From an uncultured Desulfovibrio sp. (GTDB lineage Bacteria; Desulfobacterota; Desulfovibrionia; Desulfovibrionales; Desulfovibrionaceae), in the NCBI GenBank assembly GCA_947176055.1, contig CAMWPE010000142.1, positions 1 to 6,440 on the forward strand: DNA of 6,440 nt, in the 5' to 3' direction. Below, piece by piece: positions 5,264 to 6,440 of the stretch. Every line of letters begins with the position of its first letter. Within the stretch, counting starts at the first letter, position 1. A program made the translations under genes and the position numbers. Below the pieces are notes generated by a model. That model saw only the letters and a program-made list of their open reading frames with translations. It had not been told where the DNA came from and did not search any database.

Positions 5264-6440
5264 ATGAAAAAATTCTGGCTCGCGTTCGCCGGCGGCGTCG
5301 CCGTCGCGATAATCGCCGCCGCGATCTTTCTTTACGGCTTCGCTGGAAAATATATATCCGGCGTCATATCGCGTGCGTGCCTCGCCGCGTACGGCTCGAC
5401 ACCCGAATTTTCCGGGGTTCCTTCACTGTCCCTTTTTCCTTTGGGACTGGATACAGGACCTTTCCGCTGGTCGTTAAACGCGTCCGGATTCGCGACGGAT
5501 ATCGAGGCGAAAGGCCTGAAAGCGCGGGCGGAGCTGTTGCCCCTTTTTTCCGGAGAAATCCGTTTTAGCGAAATTCTCATCGATTCGCCGGCGATCGCGT
5601 TAAAACGGACGAAGGGAAACGCTCTTGTCGCGGGAGCGCGGGATTCGGTCGATGGCAAATCTTTTTCCGTCTATATCGCGCGCCTGGCCATCCGGAATGG
5701 CTCGACGAATATCGACGACGCCTTACGCGTAAGCGACGCGAGGCTCGTTGCGACCAATATCGATCCGAAAAAAGGCGGAGACCTGAAAGGCGATTTCGCT
5801 TTAACAACGACTCTTGGCGGACAAAAAATCAGGGGAAATCTGGCATTCACGGGCAACGCCCGTTTTTACTCTCCCAACCTCACCTTGCGCCAGACATCGG
5901 TTACCTTCACCGCCGGGAATGACAGCGCGCTAGCGGTGTTTTCCCCCCTGAAATTAAACTTCGACGGAGCCGTAAACCTCGAAAAGAACTCCCTGCGCGC
6001 CACAGAAGCTCTTCTCTCTTCTCCCCAGGGCTCCGTCCGACTGCGCGGAGAATCCGGACAGGATTTCAATTCTTTCGATGGAGACATCCGCGTCGCGGCG
6101 GATTTGGCAAAAATCGACAAGTATTTCGGATTAGGGTTGCCCGGAATGGAGACTGACATTTCGTCTCCCGTCGCGTATAGATATCCGGAAATCGCGTTTT
6201 CCGCGCTGGCGTTGAGAGCGGGCGAAACGCAGGGAGAGGGCGGTCTCAAAATAAGACTTCCGGACACGACTTCGCCTCTCTCCCTGACCGGGGAGCTGAC
6301 ATGCGGCATAATTCATCCTGGTCCATCGCCGGCGACGACGACAAGCCCGGACTCCGGAACTCGAACCGCGGCTAAAAACGACCTCCTCCTTTATCCCGAC
6401 ATTAATTTCGCTTTCAAAGCGGCGGGACTGGAATACGAAA
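5264..6440 (+). CDS. AsmA-family envelope protein, N-terminal part (runs off right edge)
   Basis: The frame is open from ATG 5264 to the window end, giving 392 residues with no stop. The protein starts MKKFW followed by a hydrophobic segment at about residues 5-26, which should anchor it in the inner membrane with the rest in the periplasm. The next part follows the AsmA N-terminal pattern: SLSLFPLGLDTGPFRW (54-69), then LKARAELLPLFSGEIRFSEI (85-104) and IDSPAIALKR (106-115). Beyond that it is beta-rich, alternating short polar and hydrophobic stretches (for example 172-195 and 230-263), as expected of the long groove of AsmA-like proteins thought to take part in envelope lipid handling. A Pro/Ser/Thr-rich, low-hydrophobicity linker occupies 351-373. 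There is no clear Shine-Dalgarno before the ATG. The gene is divergent from cobQ. Family assignment is fairly confident; specific role and full length are unknown. Confidence 0.8.
   Translation, partial: MKKFWLAFAGGVAVAIIAAAIFLYGFAGKYISGVISRACLAAYGSTPEFSGVPSLSLFPLGLDTGPFRWSLNASGFATDIEAKGLKARAELLPLFSGEIRFSEILIDSPAIALKRTKGNALVAGARDSVDGKSFSVYIARLAIRNGSTNIDDALRVSDARLVATNIDPKKGGDLKGDFALTTTLGGQKIRGNLAFTGNARFYSPNLTLRQTSVTFTAGNDSALAVFSPLKLNFDGAVNLEKNSLRATEALLSSPQGSVRLRGESGQDFNSFDGDIRVAADLAKIDKYFGLGLPGMETDISSPVAYRYPEIAFSALALRAGETQGEGGLKIRLPDTTSPLSLTGELTCGIIHPGPSPATTTSPDSGTRTAAKNDLLLYPDINFAFKAAGLEYE

Noticed and set aside
5332..6316. Several minus-strand open frames of 61-147 codons opposite the AsmA gene
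   Set aside because: The plus strand carries one continuous 392-codon frame with an N-terminal membrane anchor and AsmA pattern; the antisense frames overlap one another and show no motif.

Overview
This 6.4 kb window reads as an ordinary bacterial chromosomal segment carrying housekeeping and cofactor genes, with no sign of a mobile element, CRISPR array or RNA gene. The base composition is moderately GC-rich in genes (GCG, CGC and TCC codons are common) and AT-rich between them. The IF-1 sequence and especially the delta-prime sequence (zinc-cysteine cluster followed by a DGRISNKEDEENPG stretch) resemble what I recall from Desulfovibrio-like sulfate reducers (Desulfobacterota). That assignment rests on memory of family sequences, not a search, and I hold it with moderate confidence.

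Layout, left to right. Positions 1-213 (minus) hold translation initiation factor IF-1 (infA), cut by the left edge one or a few codons before its stop. Positions 286-1119 (minus) hold the DNA polymerase III delta-prime subunit (holB), and 1152-2444 (minus) hold adenylosuccinate synthetase (purA). purA and holB are 32 nt apart and look like one purA-holB transcription unit. infA lies 72 nt further on and appears to have its own promoter. Positions 2594-3511 (plus) hold a ten-helix AEC/auxin-efflux-type permease, divergent from purA. It converges on cobQ (3535-5073, minus), the cobyric acid synthase of cobalamin synthesis, with only 23 nt between the stop codons. A 190-nt intergenic region rich in short inverted repeats separates cobQ from a divergent AsmA-family envelope protein gene that starts at 5264 (plus) and runs off the right edge.

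The genes do not form one pathway. purA makes the AMP precursor, holB is part of the replication clamp loader, infA serves translation initiation, cobQ amidates the corrin ring, and the AEC permease and AsmA protein act at the cell envelope. The points most worth checking are the non-ATG starts of holB and cobQ, the compact infA promoter overlapping a hairpin, the inverted repeats in the two divergent intergenic regions, the absence of a cobalamin riboswitch before cobQ, and an odd low-complexity linker in the AsmA protein. I found no convincing evidence of a previously undescribed system.
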